Shown: positions 42,710 to 52,730, counted from the first letter of the stretch. The stretch is 64,000 nucleotides of DNA from Lujinxingia vulgaris (GCF_007997015.1 NZ_VOSM01000003.1:62001-126000), one strand, 5' to 3'. Program-made: numbers and translations. The notes: generated by a model not told the origin, from the sequence alone.

Positions 42710-45376
42710 GTGCCAAAGCTGATCTATCAGGATCCCGAGATCGGGACCGAGGTCATCGTTGAGATCAACTCGGAGGTTCCCGAAGTCACCATCGGGAGAA
42801 ATCCGGGCAACATCATTCGTATCAACAACCCTTCGGTCTCCCGTCGACATACCAAGTTTGTCTACGAGAACGGCCGCTGCACCCTCTACGATCTCAACAG
42901 CTCCAACGGCACCTACGTCAACGGGATGCGCATCCAGAGCCAGGTGCTGGAGCATGGCGATCTTGTGCGCGTGGGTGAGTTCCCGCTGGAGTTTGCCGAA
43001 GAGCAGCCGGTGGTGAGCACCCAGGTCGAAGATCCGGGGATCGCCTCGATGGCCAAAGCCACCTCGATGGGGATGGGCTTTGGTATGGATGATTTCGGCC
43101 CCGAAGAGATCGAGCTCGACGCGTCATCGCTGGTCGAGGAGCACGAGCTCGACGATCAGCCGATGGTGTTGGGGGAGGAGGAGATTCACGAGGTGCTCGA
43201 CCCCGACGAACTCTACCCGGAGCTTGAGCCGGAGTCCTTCGGAGACGACACCGTCGATGGGGGCGCTGAGATCGCCGCCAGCCTCGCCGCGCTGCGCGCG
43301 GCCGCTCAGGAGTCGGCCGGACCGGACGCTCACGAGCACACCCAGCGTGCCGATGGCCACGCGCTCAACCTCCAGAACTGGGAGCGGGAGTTCAGCAGTG
43401 GCGAGCATGAGCAGCCGCCGATGGACGCCGCCGCGCCTGTCGCAGCGCCGGTGGCTCAACCTGTCGCGCAGCCCGCCGCGCAGCCCGGCGGCGGCGCCCC
43501 TCCGCGCCAGAGCGTGGCGATGAGTGAGGCTGTGCCCGACGAGGAAGTCGAGGCGCTGCGCGCCGAAGTCGCCTCGCTCCGAGAGATGCTCGACGCCGGT
43601 GTCGCCGACTCCGAGGATATGCAGGTCGAGCGCCTGCGTGGGGAGCGTGATCGTCTGATGGACGAGCGCCGCACGCTGGTGCGCCAGCTCAACGAGACCC
43701 GCCAGGCGCTGGAGCAGGCGCCCACCGATGAAGCGATCGCCGAGGCTCAGGCCGCGCTCGACGCCGAGCGCCGTCGCGCCGAAGAGGCCGAGGCGCAGAT
43801 CGACGCGCTCAGCCAGGAGTCCGCGTCCCGGGCGCAGGCGATCGAAGAAGCTTCCGCGCGCGAAGAGGCGCTCCAGGAGCAGCTCGAGGCCCTTCAGCAG
43901 GAGCTGCAGTCGCATCAGCAGGCTCAGGCGCTGGTGGATTCCGAGCGCGCCGAGCTCGGCAGCCAGGTCAGCGAGCTGCGCGATGAGATGCAGAGCTTTG
44001 AGGACCGCTACCATCAGGCGCTGCTGCGCATCGATGACGTCACCGAAGAACTCAGCGCGAGCCTCGCGAAAGTTGAAGAGCTCGAAGAGGCCGCGCAGAT
44101 AGGCCAGGCCGAGCGCGACGCGTTGCAGTCGGAGCTGGCCGATCGTGTGCATGATCTGGAGCTTCGCGACGAGCGCATCGACGCGCTCAGCGCCTCGCTG
44201 GAAGCTGAGCAGCAGAAGGTCGCCGAGCTCAGCGCGACCATCGAAGCGCTCAATGAAGAGCTCTCGCGCCGCCCGCCGGAAGATGAGGCCAACGCGCTTC
44301 TGGCGCGCGCCACAACTCTCGACGCCGACCTTGTGGCCATGACCTCGGCGCGCGACGACCTTCAAGCCCAACTCAACGAGACCAACGCCGAGTTGACCCG
44401 GCAGCGCCAACTTCTCGAAGACCTTGAAGCGCGCCATAGCCGGGTCGCCGCCGAGCGCGACCAGGTCACCCGGGAGCGCGATGGGCTCAAGCAGGAGAAG
44501 GCCGCCTTCGCCCGTGAGACCGACTACCTGCAGGTTGAGCGCCGCAAACTCGGCGACGAGAATCAGTCGCTTAAGGCCCGTGTCGAGGAGCTTGAGAAAG
44601 ATCGCAAACGCAAGCGCAAGATCTTCGAAGAGCTCTCCGGCGACCTTCGCGGGTTGGTCGAAGAGAACGACCGCCTGGGCGGCGAGCTCGCGAAAGCGAA
44701 GGAAAACCTCGAGCAGGCACCCACTGGCGAGGCGCTTGAGGCGTTGAGGCAGGAACTCGCCGAGCGCGAAGAGCTCATCACCTCACTCTCCGCCCAGATC
44801 GAGGAGCTGGAGAGCGACGCCTCAAACCTCACTCGCGATCTGGGGCAAATCGCCGAGGAGCGCGACGCGCTGGCCGAGCGTGAAACCGAGCTCCGAGAGC
44901 AACTCGAGGCCGCCCGGGCCGCCCAGAGCGCCGACTTTGAGGAAGGCGAAGCGCTGGAGGCGTTGCGCGAAGAGATGGCCGAGCTGCAGTCCCAGCTTGA
45001 GACCGCTCAGACCGACCTGGAAGAGGCGCGCCAGGCCGCTGCCGAGGCCGCCGAAGCCGCCGAGGCAGGAGCAGGTACCGACGCCGAGAGCGCTGAAGAA
45101 TTGGCGGAACTTAAAGCGGAACTTGAGAGCGCCCGCGAGCAGATCGCCGGCTTTGAAGAGGAGCGCGACGCCCTCACAGCCCGCCTGGCCGAACTTGAAG
45201 CAGAGCTTCAGGCCCGCGACGAAGCGAGCGAGGAGGACGGGAAGGGCGGTGCTTCGGACGATGGCGAGCTGGCCAGACTCGTCGACGAGAAGACCGCGCT
45301 GGAGGCCACGCTGGCCGAGATCATCCTGGAGCGCGACCGTCTCGAAGATCAGCTCCGCCAGCTCGCTGAGGCCTGA
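42710..45376 (+). CDS. FHA domain protein with long coiled coil
   Basis: 888 residues. An FHA phosphothreonine-binding domain spans 20-100 with GR at 29-30, SRRH at 44-47 and SSNGTYVNG at 64-72. An acidic region (about 125-185) and a Pro/Ala-rich linker (about 240-270) follow, then a heptad-rich coiled coil to the end with many ELE, LEEL and RDEL repeats. The GTG at 42710 has AAGGTGG four bases upstream; an ATG 102 bases earlier lacks one. An intracellular scaffold that binds a phosphorylated partner is likely; the large kinase 3 kb away is a candidate. The stop is 4 bp from the convergent gene's stop. Confidence 0.82.
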   Translation: MPKLIYQDPEIGTEVIVEINSEVPEVTIGRNPGNIIRINNPSVSRRHTKFVYENGRCTLYDLNSSNGTYVNGMRIQSQVLEHGDLVRVGEFPLEFAEEQPVVSTQVEDPGIASMAKATSMGMGFGMDDFGPEEIELDASSLVEEHELDDQPMVLGEEEIHEVLDPDELYPELEPESFGDDTVDGGAEIAASLAALRAAAQESAGPDAHEHTQRADGHALNLQNWEREFSSGEHEQPPMDAAAPVAAPVAQPVAQPAAQPGGGAPPRQSVAMSEAVPDEEVEALRAEVASLREMLDAGVADSEDMQVERLRGERDRLMDERRTLVRQLNETRQALEQAPTDEAIAEAQAALDAERRRAEEAEAQIDALSQESASRAQAIEEASAREEALQEQLEALQQELQSHQQAQALVDSERAELGSQVSELRDEMQSFEDRYHQALLRIDDVTEELSASLAKVEELEEAAQIGQAERDALQSELADRVHDLELRDERIDALSASLEAEQQKVAELSATIEALNEELSRRPPEDEANALLARATTLDADLVAMTSARDDLQAQLNETNAELTRQRQLLEDLEARHSRVAAERDQVTRERDGLKQEKAAFARETDYLQVERRKLGDENQSLKARVEELEKDRKRKRKIFEELSGDLRGLVEENDRLGGELAKAKENLEQAPTGEALEALRQELAEREELITSLSAQIEELESDASNLTRDLGQIAEERDALAERETELREQLEAARAAQSADFEEGEALEALREEMAELQSQLETAQTDLEEARQAAAEAAEAAEAGAGTDAESAEELAELKAELESAREQIAGFEEERDALTARLAELEAELQARDEASEEDGKGGASDDGELARLVDEKTALEATLAEIILERDRLEDQLRQLAEA

Positions 45377-45380
45377 GCGC

Positions 45381-46100
45381 TCAGAGCTCCCAGAGCGTGA
45401 GCACTCCCAGGTGATCGGAGGCTTCGGCGTTCTCCAGTACCCGGTGGGCCAGGGCGCGCGCGCCCTGGCCCAGCACAAAGTCGATGCGCCGGTCGGGCTG
45501 ATGGGCCGGGAAGGTCTCGACGGCCTCCGGCGCGCCCGGATCCTCGCAGATTTCCACCAGCGCCTGCAGCCACTCGGTGCGCTCGGGCTCGTTGAAATCC
45601 CCCATCACAAAACGTGCGATCGGCGCGTCGTCCGCCCCACAGATGGGCGCCGCGCAGATGCGCTCGCGCAGCACCTCGCCCTGCTGCGGGCGATCGTCGA
45701 CCAGGTACGAGAGGTGCGTGCACCACACCTCCACCGGACCGGCCGGGCTCTCAATGAGCGCGCGAGCCAGGCGCCGCGGCTCGTCACGAAGTTGCGGAAG
45801 CGGGTCGATGGCGACCTCCAGAATCGGCCAGCGACTCAAAATCGCCTGGCCGTAACGCGCCGGCTCCTGGCCGGGGCGCTCCTCGATGATCGCCGGGATA
45901 AAGACGTGATGCTCAAGCCCCGTCAGCGCGCTGAGCCGCGCGGCGGAATCGCCCGCAGGCCCCATCTTCCAGTGATGCCCAACCTCCTGAAGCGCCACGA
46001 CATCGGCGCCGGCCTGCTCAATGACCTTTGAGATGGCCCAGAGCCCCTGCTGAATGCCCAGGCGGATGTTGTAGGTCATCATACGAAGTTGGTGTGGCAT
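45381..46100 (-). CDS. Endonuclease/exonuclease/phosphatase family protein
   Basis: 239 residues. EEP superfamily hydrolase: MTYNIRLG at 8-15, the catalytic Glu in VVALQEVGHHW, the Tyr/His region, the VMGDFNEPE motif and the final SDHLGVL His. The substrate may be a lipid, nucleic acid or phosphodiester; the family does not tell. No signal peptide, so cytoplasmic. The start at 46100 has GGGAGG five bases upstream; a frame open further upstream is not supported. Confidence 0.88.
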   Translation of the reverse strand: MPHQLRMMTYNIRLGIQQGLWAISKVIEQAGADVVALQEVGHHWKMGPAGDSAARLSALTGLEHHVFIPAIIEERPGQEPARYGQAILSRWPILEVAIDPLPQLRDEPRRLARALIESPAGPVEVWCTHLSYLVDDRPQQGEVLRERICAAPICGADDAPIARFVMGDFNEPERTEWLQALVEICEDPGAPEAVETFPAHQPDRRIDFVLGQGARALAHRVLENAEASDHLGVLTLWEL

Positions 46101-46207
46101 CGAAGCCTCCCGACGTTGGTGGGGGTGGGGAAGTGTGCTAGGGCTCGGAGGTGGTTCAGGCAACTCAAGGGGCTCTCCAGGTTGAGCCCGACGACGCGGA
46201 GAGAAGT

Positions 46208-47497
46208 ATGGTGGAGAGGCGGTCGGAAGGGAAGAAGTCGCACGGGGCGTTTCGCTCGGTGCCAAAAACCGGCGTGATCTATGTGATGAGCGAGGCCGGC
46301 CGCCACGGCTACCGCCCCGGTGACCCGGGCTGGACCAACCTCGGCCAGGGCCAGCCCGAGACCGGCATGCTTGAGCATGCCCCGGCGCGCATCGACGCCA
46401 TCAGCATCACCGAAGATGATCACGAATACTCTCCGGTCACCGGATTGTGGGAGCTTCGCGAGGCGGTGGCCGACCATTACAACCGCCGCTACCGCCGAGG
46501 CATGGCCAGCCAGTACTCCGCCGAAAACGTGGCCATCTGCGGCGGTGGGCGCACCGCGCTCTCTCGCCTGGCCGCAGCGCTCGGGCCGATCAACCTGGGG
46601 CATTTCCTGCCCGATTACACCGCGTACGAAGAGCTCCTGGACCTTTTTCGTCTCTTTAACCCTATCCCCATTTTGCTCGACCCCCGTCGCGGCTACGCGT
46701 TCAGCGCGGGAGAACTCGAAGACGAGATCAAGGGGCGCGGGCTCTCGGCGATTTTGCTCTCCAACCCCTGCAACCCCACCGGGAAGCTGGTCGGTGGCGA
46801 TGAGCTTGGCCAGTGGCTGCGCGTGGCGCGCGAGCTCGACTGTGCCATGATCTTCGATGAGTTCTACAGCCACTACGTCTGGGGCAAGTCCATTGAGGAG
46901 GCCACCGCGGCGCGCTACGTCGAAGACGTGGAGCGCGACCCGGCGGTGATCGTCAACGGCCTGACCAAGAGCTGGCGCTACCCGGGCTGGCGCCTCTCCT
47001 GGACGGTGGGCCCGAAGAAGGTCATTGAGCGCGTGGCCAGCGCCGGCAGCTTCCTCGACGGCGGCGCCGCACGCCCCCTGCAGCGAGCGGCGGTGAAGCT
47101 GCTCGACGATGAGGTCACCGACGCCGAGATCCTCGCGATTCGCGAGCGCTTCGCCGCCAAGCGCCAGATGATGATGTCGCGCCTGCAGAAGATGGGCATC
47201 AAGCTCGACCTGCCCGCCCAGGGCACCTTCTACGTCTGGGCGAACTTAAGCGAGCTTCCCCCCGGGCTGCGCGACGGGATGGACTTCTTTTCGCAGGCCC
47301 TCAAACGTCAGGTGATCTGCGTGCCCGGTGAATTCTTTGACGTGAACCCGGGCCAGCGCCGCGCCAACCGCTACAGCCGCTTTAAAAACTACGTGCGCTT
47401 TAGCTTCGGGCCGCCCCAGGCAGAGCTTGAGGCGGGGCTGGACCGTCTGGAGCAGATGATCGCCGAGGTGGCTCAAGCCCAGACGGTAGGCGCCTGA
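46208..47497 (+). CDS. PLP-dependent aminotransferase, class I/II fold
   Basis: 429 residues. Fold type I aminotransferase with NLGQGQPETGML at 44-55, LSNPCNPTGK at 184-193, DEFYSHYVW at 217-225 and the PLP Lys254 in NGLTKSWRYPGWR. The amino donor and acceptor are not readable; an aspartate- or aromatic-type enzyme is likely. ATG at 46208 has GGAGA five bases upstream, while a GTG at 46151 has no proper spacing. The gene is convergent with the histidine kinase gene (17-bp gap). Confidence 0.88.
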   Translation: MVERRSEGKKSHGAFRSVPKTGVIYVMSEAGRHGYRPGDPGWTNLGQGQPETGMLEHAPARIDAISITEDDHEYSPVTGLWELREAVADHYNRRYRRGMASQYSAENVAICGGGRTALSRLAAALGPINLGHFLPDYTAYEELLDLFRLFNPIPILLDPRRGYAFSAGELEDEIKGRGLSAILLSNPCNPTGKLVGGDELGQWLRVARELDCAMIFDEFYSHYVWGKSIEEATAARYVEDVERDPAVIVNGLTKSWRYPGWRLSWTVGPKKVIERVASAGSFLDGGAARPLQRAAVKLLDDEVTDAEILAIRERFAAKRQMMMSRLQKMGIKLDLPAQGTFYVWANLSELPPGLRDGMDFFSQALKRQVICVPGEFFDVNPGQRRANRYSRFKNYVRFSFGPPQAELEAGLDRLEQMIAEVAQAQTVGA

Positions 47498-47514
47498 TCG
47501 ACGGGTTCCGAGTC

Positions 47515-49077
47515 TCAATGGGGCTTTGCAATCGGGAGTTCAAAGCAGAAGCGTGTGCCCCGGCCGACCTCGCTCTCGACGCTTAATTCGCCACCGTGCT
47601 CCTCGATGATCTGCTGGGTCATCGGGAGCCCCAGGCCGGTGCCCTGCGATTTGGTGGAGAAGAAGGGCTCAAAGAGGCGCTCCAGCCCGTCGGGGGGGAT
47701 GCCTTCGCCTTGATCTTCGATCGCGACGCGGGCCACACCATCGACGCGGGCCACCCGCACCACCACTTCATCGCCGGGGGAGCTGGCTTCGACGGCGTTC
47801 TTAATGAGGTTGAGCAGCGCCTGTCGCATCTGGTTGGCGTCGGCCTCCACCCGGAGTGGGGTGTCGTCGATGATTACGACCACCTCCACGCCATGCTGGC
47901 TCCACTCCCACTGGTGGAAGTCGATGAGCCCCTGAACGATATCATCGAGGTTTTCGGCCTGGGTCTTCGGCGAGGGCAGGCGCGCGTAGATCAGATACTC
48001 CTCGGTGATGTCGCGCAGGCGGTCGACCTCTTCGATGACCGTCTCCAGGAGCGGGCGGATCTCCTCATCGGAGGCGTCAATGCCGCGCTCCTGCAGGGCT
48101 TCGGCGAGCATCTCGACGTTGAGGTTGATGCTGGAGAGGGGGTTGCGAAGCTCGTGGGTGATCAGGCTGGTCATGCGCCCGATGGTGGCCAGGCGCTCCG
48201 ACTTGAGCAGGGCTGCGTGCTGGCTGCGCAGGCGCGCGTCGCGCTCGGCCAGGCTCAACGCCATCGTGTTGAACTCGGCGGTGAGCAGCGCGACTTCATC
48301 CTGTCCCATACGCGTGGAGGGGCTGGGCAGCGGGCGGTAGTCCCCCTCACCGATGCGGCGGGCGGCCTGGGTGAGCGTGGTCAGGGGCCGCAAGGTCCAG
48401 ATGATGAGGATGAGCACCAGCAGCGCCACCGCCAGCGCCGCAAGGCTCAGCGCGCCGAGCGCATAGACCGAGCTTCGCTCGGTGTCATCGGCCCTGGCCA
48501 GCGCCTCATCGGTGGCCACCCGCAGCTCGGCGCGGAGCTGGGTGAGGCGGTTATCCAGCGCGCGGGCCTCCGCGCTGAGCTCGGTCTGCGTCTCCGAGAT
48601 GGACTCTGAGATCTCCGAGCCCTGGGGGCGCTCCCTTAACACCTGGGCGGTGAACGCGCTGGCCGCTCTCGAGAACTCGCCACCACGCGATTGCAACGCG
48701 GTGAGGTCCTGATGAAGGGAGGCAAACGCCTCACTCTGGGCTGCGGGCACCTCCTCAAGCTCGCTGAAGTCGGCCAGCAGCGCGGCCTCGCCAAGCTCTT
48801 CGTCGAGGTTGTCGGGCAGGGCGTTGAGCAGGCGCGTCAGCTGCAACGAGCGGCGCAGCACGGCCGGGTCGCGTTCGTTGAGCACGACGTGGAAGCTGCG
48901 CAGGTCGTTTTGCACATCGCTGAGCTGAAGCCCCAGCGGCACAATGCGGTGATTGATGGCGCGGAGCTGCCCGTAGAGGGTCTGGGTGCGCTCGACGCCG
49001 AACATCACCACCGCGCTGAAGATGATGGTGACGCCGGCGAAGGCGATAAAGACTTTGGTGGCCAGGCTCAGGCGCAT
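47515..49077 (-). CDS. Membrane sensor histidine kinase with HAMP domain
   Basis: 520 residues. One membrane helix at about 8-26, a periplasmic helical sensor region (28-200) and a second membrane helix at about 207-228, then HAMP (229-283), the phosphoacceptor helix with His308 (LITHELRNP) and a GHKL domain (NLIKNAVEA, DQGEGIP, GTGLGLPM). No response regulator is adjacent. It is divergent from the PEGA/TPR gene with a 264-bp gap, so the pair may share control of an envelope process. Start fixed by the first membrane helix. Confidence 0.92.
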   Translation of the reverse strand: MRLSLATKVFIAFAGVTIIFSAVVMFGVERTQTLYGQLRAINHRIVPLGLQLSDVQNDLRSFHVVLNERDPAVLRRSLQLTRLLNALPDNLDEELGEAALLADFSELEEVPAAQSEAFASLHQDLTALQSRGGEFSRAASAFTAQVLRERPQGSEISESISETQTELSAEARALDNRLTQLRAELRVATDEALARADDTERSSVYALGALSLAALAVALLVLILIIWTLRPLTTLTQAARRIGEGDYRPLPSPSTRMGQDEVALLTAEFNTMALSLAERDARLRSQHAALLKSERLATIGRMTSLITHELRNPLSSINLNVEMLAEALQERGIDASDEEIRPLLETVIEEVDRLRDITEEYLIYARLPSPKTQAENLDDIVQGLIDFHQWEWSQHGVEVVVIIDDTPLRVEADANQMRQALLNLIKNAVEASSPGDEVVVRVARVDGVARVAIEDQGEGIPPDGLERLFEPFFSTKSQGTGLGLPMTQQIIEEHGGELSVESEVGRGTRFCFELPIAKPH

Positions 49078-49173
49078 GGGGAAGATGTCTCAACGAGGGC
49101 GGGGCAACGCGACCGGGATGCCCGAAAGGGGCCGAAATACAGGGGTTACTCCCGATGGTCTTCGGGGCGTGGG

Positions 49174-49201
49174 TTGACGCTTAAATCGCCGTTATGCTAG
49201 T
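49174..49201 (+). promoter_or_regulatory. Possible promoter of the PEGA/kelch gene pair
   Basis: TTGACG at 49174-49179 is a good -35; the best -10 (GCTAGT, 49196-49201) is weak at 16-bp spacing, so the call is tentative. The divergent gap 49078-49341 contains no gene. Confidence 0.3.
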
Positions 49202-49341
49202 GAACGAGGCCGTTTTATCCACGCGAGTCGCGCGTTTTTGAGGCGTCGCTCCCGGGTCGCGAAGTAGACCCGGTGCAGCGCGTAAGTCGTCGTGCCCATG
49301 CTCCCTGAGCGGAAGCGGTTGGGCCGGAGGGTTGAGGTATC

Positions 49342-50895
49342 ATGAATTCTGTCAGTATCGCGAGCCGCGCCAGGCGTCCGCTGGGTGCGTTGCTCTTTAT
49401 CCTGGGGTTTGCCGCGCTGAGCGCGCCGGCCTGGGCTCAGGGCGGCGAAGAAAGCGGTGAAGGGGAGCAGCACGCCGCCGAGGAGACCGCACAGCCGGCC
49501 GGTCCGACCCCGCGCCTTTTTATGCTGCCGACCGACAGCGTCGCCGGTGAGATCACAAGCATCATCCCCGAGCGCGTTGATGATGACACCCGCGCGCGGC
49601 TCAAGGAGCAGCGCGGGCTGGAGCTCTTGCCGGGCTACCGCCAGATTCAAGAGCGCCTGGGCGGCGGTCGCAACGCCAGCGCGGCGGTGGCCGAAGCCGA
49701 GCGCCTCTACACCTCCGGGATCGGCTCACTGGCGGCTGGCGACTCGCAGAGAGCTGCGGAGACCTTCCAGCGCGCGCTCGATATGATGAACGAGCACCTC
49801 TCCGATCTTCAGAACTTCGATGTGTACGCCGACACCCTGGCGAACCTCTCGCTGGCTTACTTTCAGAGCAACTTCGATCTGGACGCCCGCAAGCTGATGC
49901 AGCGCTACGCGCAACTTCGGCCCGGCGCCACGCTCGATCCGGAGAAGTTCCCGGCGGACCTGCGTGAGGTCTTCACCTCGGAGCTCGACCGGGTGGAAAA
50001 AGCCGGCCCCGGCGTGCTCGCTGTGGTGGGCAACGTCGACGGCGCGGAAGTTTACCTCGATGGTGAGCTCAAGGGCGTGACCCCGGCGCGCATCGACGGG
50101 GTGGGCTTTGGGCATCACTACCTGGTGGTGCGTGGCGGTGGCAGCGTGTGGGCGCAGGAAGTGCGCGTGCGCGGCCGCGGCACCGAACAGGCCGTCTCGG
50201 TGGAGCTGGGAGCTCCGCGTGAGGCGCAGGCCTCCGCCGACGAGGATCTTCCCGCGTTTTACCTCGACCTGCGCGAGACGTTGCGCTCGGGACGCTTCGG
50301 CGCCGAGCTCAGCCCTTATCTTGTGGAGTTGACCACGCGCACCGGCGCCGACTTCGTGGCCTGGGTCATTATGGTCCGCGACGGGCGAGACTACGCCGCT
50401 GCGCCCTTTGTGTACCGCGCTCGCGACGGGATGGTCGTGCAGGGCGAAAACGTCAGCTTCAACATGGAGATGTCCAACCAGCGTGTGGGTGTGAGCCGTC
50501 TGGCGACCGAAATCGCCACGGCCGTGCGCACGATGCCCGCCGATCGCGCCGTGGTCGACGTCGACCTTGCGCCGGCCCCGGCCGTCGCGGTGGAGGTCCC
50601 GGTGGAGAGCGGGGAGGCGGGCACGGATACCGGTTCGACCTCGGGTGTGCGCGAGGTCAGTGAGGAGGAAGTTGCCCGCGCGCCGCTTCCCACGCCCGGT
50701 CCTGCGGTTGAAGATCCGGAAGTTATCGCCGCACCGGCCGCAATGCCCTCGGAGGGACGCAGCAACACCAAGCGCTACCTCGCCTACGGCGGCGCTGCGG
50801 TGCTGGCCGGTGGCGCCATCGCCGGAACTCTCTTTTTGATTTTGCGTAGCAGCGCCTCGCAGCCCGCGGCGTTTGAGGCGGAGGTGGAGTGGTGA
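49342..50895 (+). CDS. Secreted or anchored PEGA-domain protein with TPR-like region
   Basis: 517 residues. Sec signal peptide with cleavage after about residue 32 (APAWA-Q). A TPR-like helical stretch (about 110-200; AAETFQRALDMMNEHLSDL) and a PEGA domain (about 228-275; GAEVYLDGELKGVTPARIDG) follow. A Pro/Ala/Val-rich linker leads to a C-terminal membrane helix (about 481-500; AGGAIAGTLFLIL). The C-terminal helix suggests inner-membrane anchoring with the bulk in the periplasm. Function unknown; PEGA domains are often surface- or wall-associated. The next gene starts before this stop codon. Confidence 0.75.
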   Translation: MNSVSIASRARRPLGALLFILGFAALSAPAWAQGGEESGEGEQHAAEETAQPAGPTPRLFMLPTDSVAGEITSIIPERVDDDTRARLKEQRGLELLPGYRQIQERLGGGRNASAAVAEAERLYTSGIGSLAAGDSQRAAETFQRALDMMNEHLSDLQNFDVYADTLANLSLAYFQSNFDLDARKLMQRYAQLRPGATLDPEKFPADLREVFTSELDRVEKAGPGVLAVVGNVDGAEVYLDGELKGVTPARIDGVGFGHHYLVVRGGGSVWAQEVRVRGRGTEQAVSVELGAPREAQASADEDLPAFYLDLRETLRSGRFGAELSPYLVELTTRTGADFVAWVIMVRDGRDYAAAPFVYRARDGMVVQGENVSFNMEMSNQRVGVSRLATEIATAVRTMPADRAVVDVDLAPAPAVAVEVPVESGEAGTDTGSTSGVREVSEEEVARAPLPTPGPAVEDPEVIAAPAAMPSEGRSNTKRYLAYGGAAVLAGGAIAGTLFLILRSSASQPAAFEAEVEW

Positions 50896-52604
50896 GCACG
50901 TTGAACTTTAAGACGAAACAGATGTCACGCCTGGTGGCGGGCGCGCTGCTGGTGAGCGCGCTCGGTTGCGGCCCCGATGAGGCGACGCCTCGGGTGCAGG
51001 TCAGCCTCTTTGGCTGGGGCCCGACCGCGCAGGGCGGTGAGGGGTTTGTCACCGGCATGCCCGCCTATGAGGGCGCGCAGACGGTGCGCGTCAAGGTCAC
51101 TCAGCCGATGGACCGACGCATTCTCTCGCAGAGTACCTTTGATTTTGCCGCCGGCAGCGCGTCGATGCCCGAGATCACGTACGGGGAGCGACTGCGACTT
51201 GATTTCGAGGTCTTTGACGCCTCGAACAACCTCCTGGCCGCCGGCGCCACGCCGATCTTCACTTTCCAGGCCGGTAGCCCGCTGCGCAACTTCCGCGCGA
51301 TGGTCGCGCCGGTCGATGAGGCATCGCCAGTGGGCTCGCTGATCCTCGATAGCGAGACGCAGCAGACCCAGTTTGTGCAGAGCGCCTTTGATTACCGTGG
51401 TGAGACGCGCGACTGGCTCGGACGCATCGGCCACGCCTCGGCGACGACCTCCGATGGCGAAGTGCTCATCGTCGGTGGCGGTAACCCGGGCAGCTTCTAT
51501 CAGCCCTTCACCACCCCGAACCTCACCGAGGTCTATGACGACATTCAGGTCTTCTCGCCAGTAACCGGCTACTTCACCAGCCTGGCTCAGGATGACGCCG
51601 CTGAAGCCGTCGGTGTGCTCGGGCGCGATAAGTTGGCCGAGCCCCGGGCCTTCCACACGGTGACGCCCCTGGGCGATAAGCGCTATCTGGTTGCGGGCGG
51701 GTTCACGTTGCGCGATGGCGTGGTGCGACCGGTTGACTCGCTGGAGCTTATCGACCTCAATGAAGCACCCGGAACTCGGGTTCGCAGCATTGTCGACTTC
51801 AACGGCAATGCGATTCGCCTGGAGACGCCTCGTGCGCACCACACCGCAACTCGTCGCACCTCCGACGGTGCGGTGGTGATCGCCGGCGGGCTCGGCCGCG
51901 ACAACGCGGTGCTCAATACCTTTGAGGTGGTCAATGTGCAGGCCGCTCAGGTGAGCTCGGGCCTGCAGATGACCGACGCGCGTGTGGGGCACTCCGCGGT
52001 CTTGCTCCGAGATGGCCGCACGGTGTGGCTGGCCGGTGGCCGCAGCGCCAGCCAGGTGCTCTCAAGCTCCGAAGAGATCGTACCCACCGAGGCCAGCTCG
52101 GTGACCACCGAGAGCGTGCCGCTTAATATGGCGCGCTTTGGCGCCTCGGCCCGCCGCATCAGCAGCGGGGGAGGGGACCTGGTGATTGTGATCGGCGGTT
52201 TCACCGGCCTGACCGATGGCGGCACGGCCAACTTCGAAGTGGGGCGGCCGCAGCAGGGCCAGATGCTCAGCGAGAGCACCTGGCGCATCAATCAGGCACG
52301 TGGTGGGGCGTCTCTGGTGGAGCTTCCCCAGAGCGGCGACCTCCTCCTTGTCGGAGGCATTGGGCCGGGCCGCGAGCACGTCAGCAACGCCGAGCGCCTC
52401 GTCTTCCAGGGGCTCACCGCCGTGCCGCCCTTCAACGTGAGCCTGCTGGGCGATTTGCACCAGGAGCGCTTCGACGTCACCGCCGATGTGACCTCCAACG
52501 GACGCGTGCTCATCACCGGCGGTATGAGCCGCACCAACAACAACGTCGCGCGCCACGATGCCGAGTATTTCAACGCTTACGACCCGGTTCGTCCGCCCCT
52601 CTAA
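50889..52604 (+). CDS. Kelch-repeat lipoprotein
   Basis: 571 residues. Its GTG start (50889, or 50892 one codon later) overlaps the TGA of the PEGA gene (50893-50895), so translation is coupled. The signal peptide ends in LVSALGC with lipidated Cys27. Kelch-type blades recur from about 165: GHASATTSDGEVLIVGGG, AFHTVTPLGDKRYLVAGGF, HHTATRRTSDGAVVIAGG, GHSAVLLRDGRTVWLAGG and two more. An outer-membrane beta-propeller that binds carbohydrate or protein is likely. A terminator does not directly follow. Confidence 0.8.
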   Translation: MVSTLNFKTKQMSRLVAGALLVSALGCGPDEATPRVQVSLFGWGPTAQGGEGFVTGMPAYEGAQTVRVKVTQPMDRRILSQSTFDFAAGSASMPEITYGERLRLDFEVFDASNNLLAAGATPIFTFQAGSPLRNFRAMVAPVDEASPVGSLILDSETQQTQFVQSAFDYRGETRDWLGRIGHASATTSDGEVLIVGGGNPGSFYQPFTTPNLTEVYDDIQVFSPVTGYFTSLAQDDAAEAVGVLGRDKLAEPRAFHTVTPLGDKRYLVAGGFTLRDGVVRPVDSLELIDLNEAPGTRVRSIVDFNGNAIRLETPRAHHTATRRTSDGAVVIAGGLGRDNAVLNTFEVVNVQAAQVSSGLQMTDARVGHSAVLLRDGRTVWLAGGRSASQVLSSSEEIVPTEASSVTTESVPLNMARFGASARRISSGGGDLVIVIGGFTGLTDGGTANFEVGRPQQGQMLSESTWRINQARGGASLVELPQSGDLLLVGGIGPGREHVSNAERLVFQGLTAVPPFNVSLLGDLHQERFDVTADVTSNGRVLITGGMSRTNNNVARHDAEYFNAYDPVRPPL

Positions 52605-52730
52605 GTGCCGTGCAGAGTTGACGGCGTCATCGATGCCTGTTAGCTCATCCGGCCTGCCTGACCCGTTCTCCCTCGCTTATGGCGCGGGAGACGCCCACAG
52701 CCCAGTGCTATAGATTTTAAGGAGATTACC

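Noticed and set aside
43124..44437. Antisense 437-codon open frame through the FHA/coiled-coil gene
   Set aside because: Leu/Arg-rich shadow of the coiled coil with no signal or known motif.
52709..52714. TATAGA with an upstream TG as an extended -10 for the 60-residue gene
   Set aside because: A start site about 7 nt downstream would fall inside the ribosome binding site, leaving a leader too short for it.
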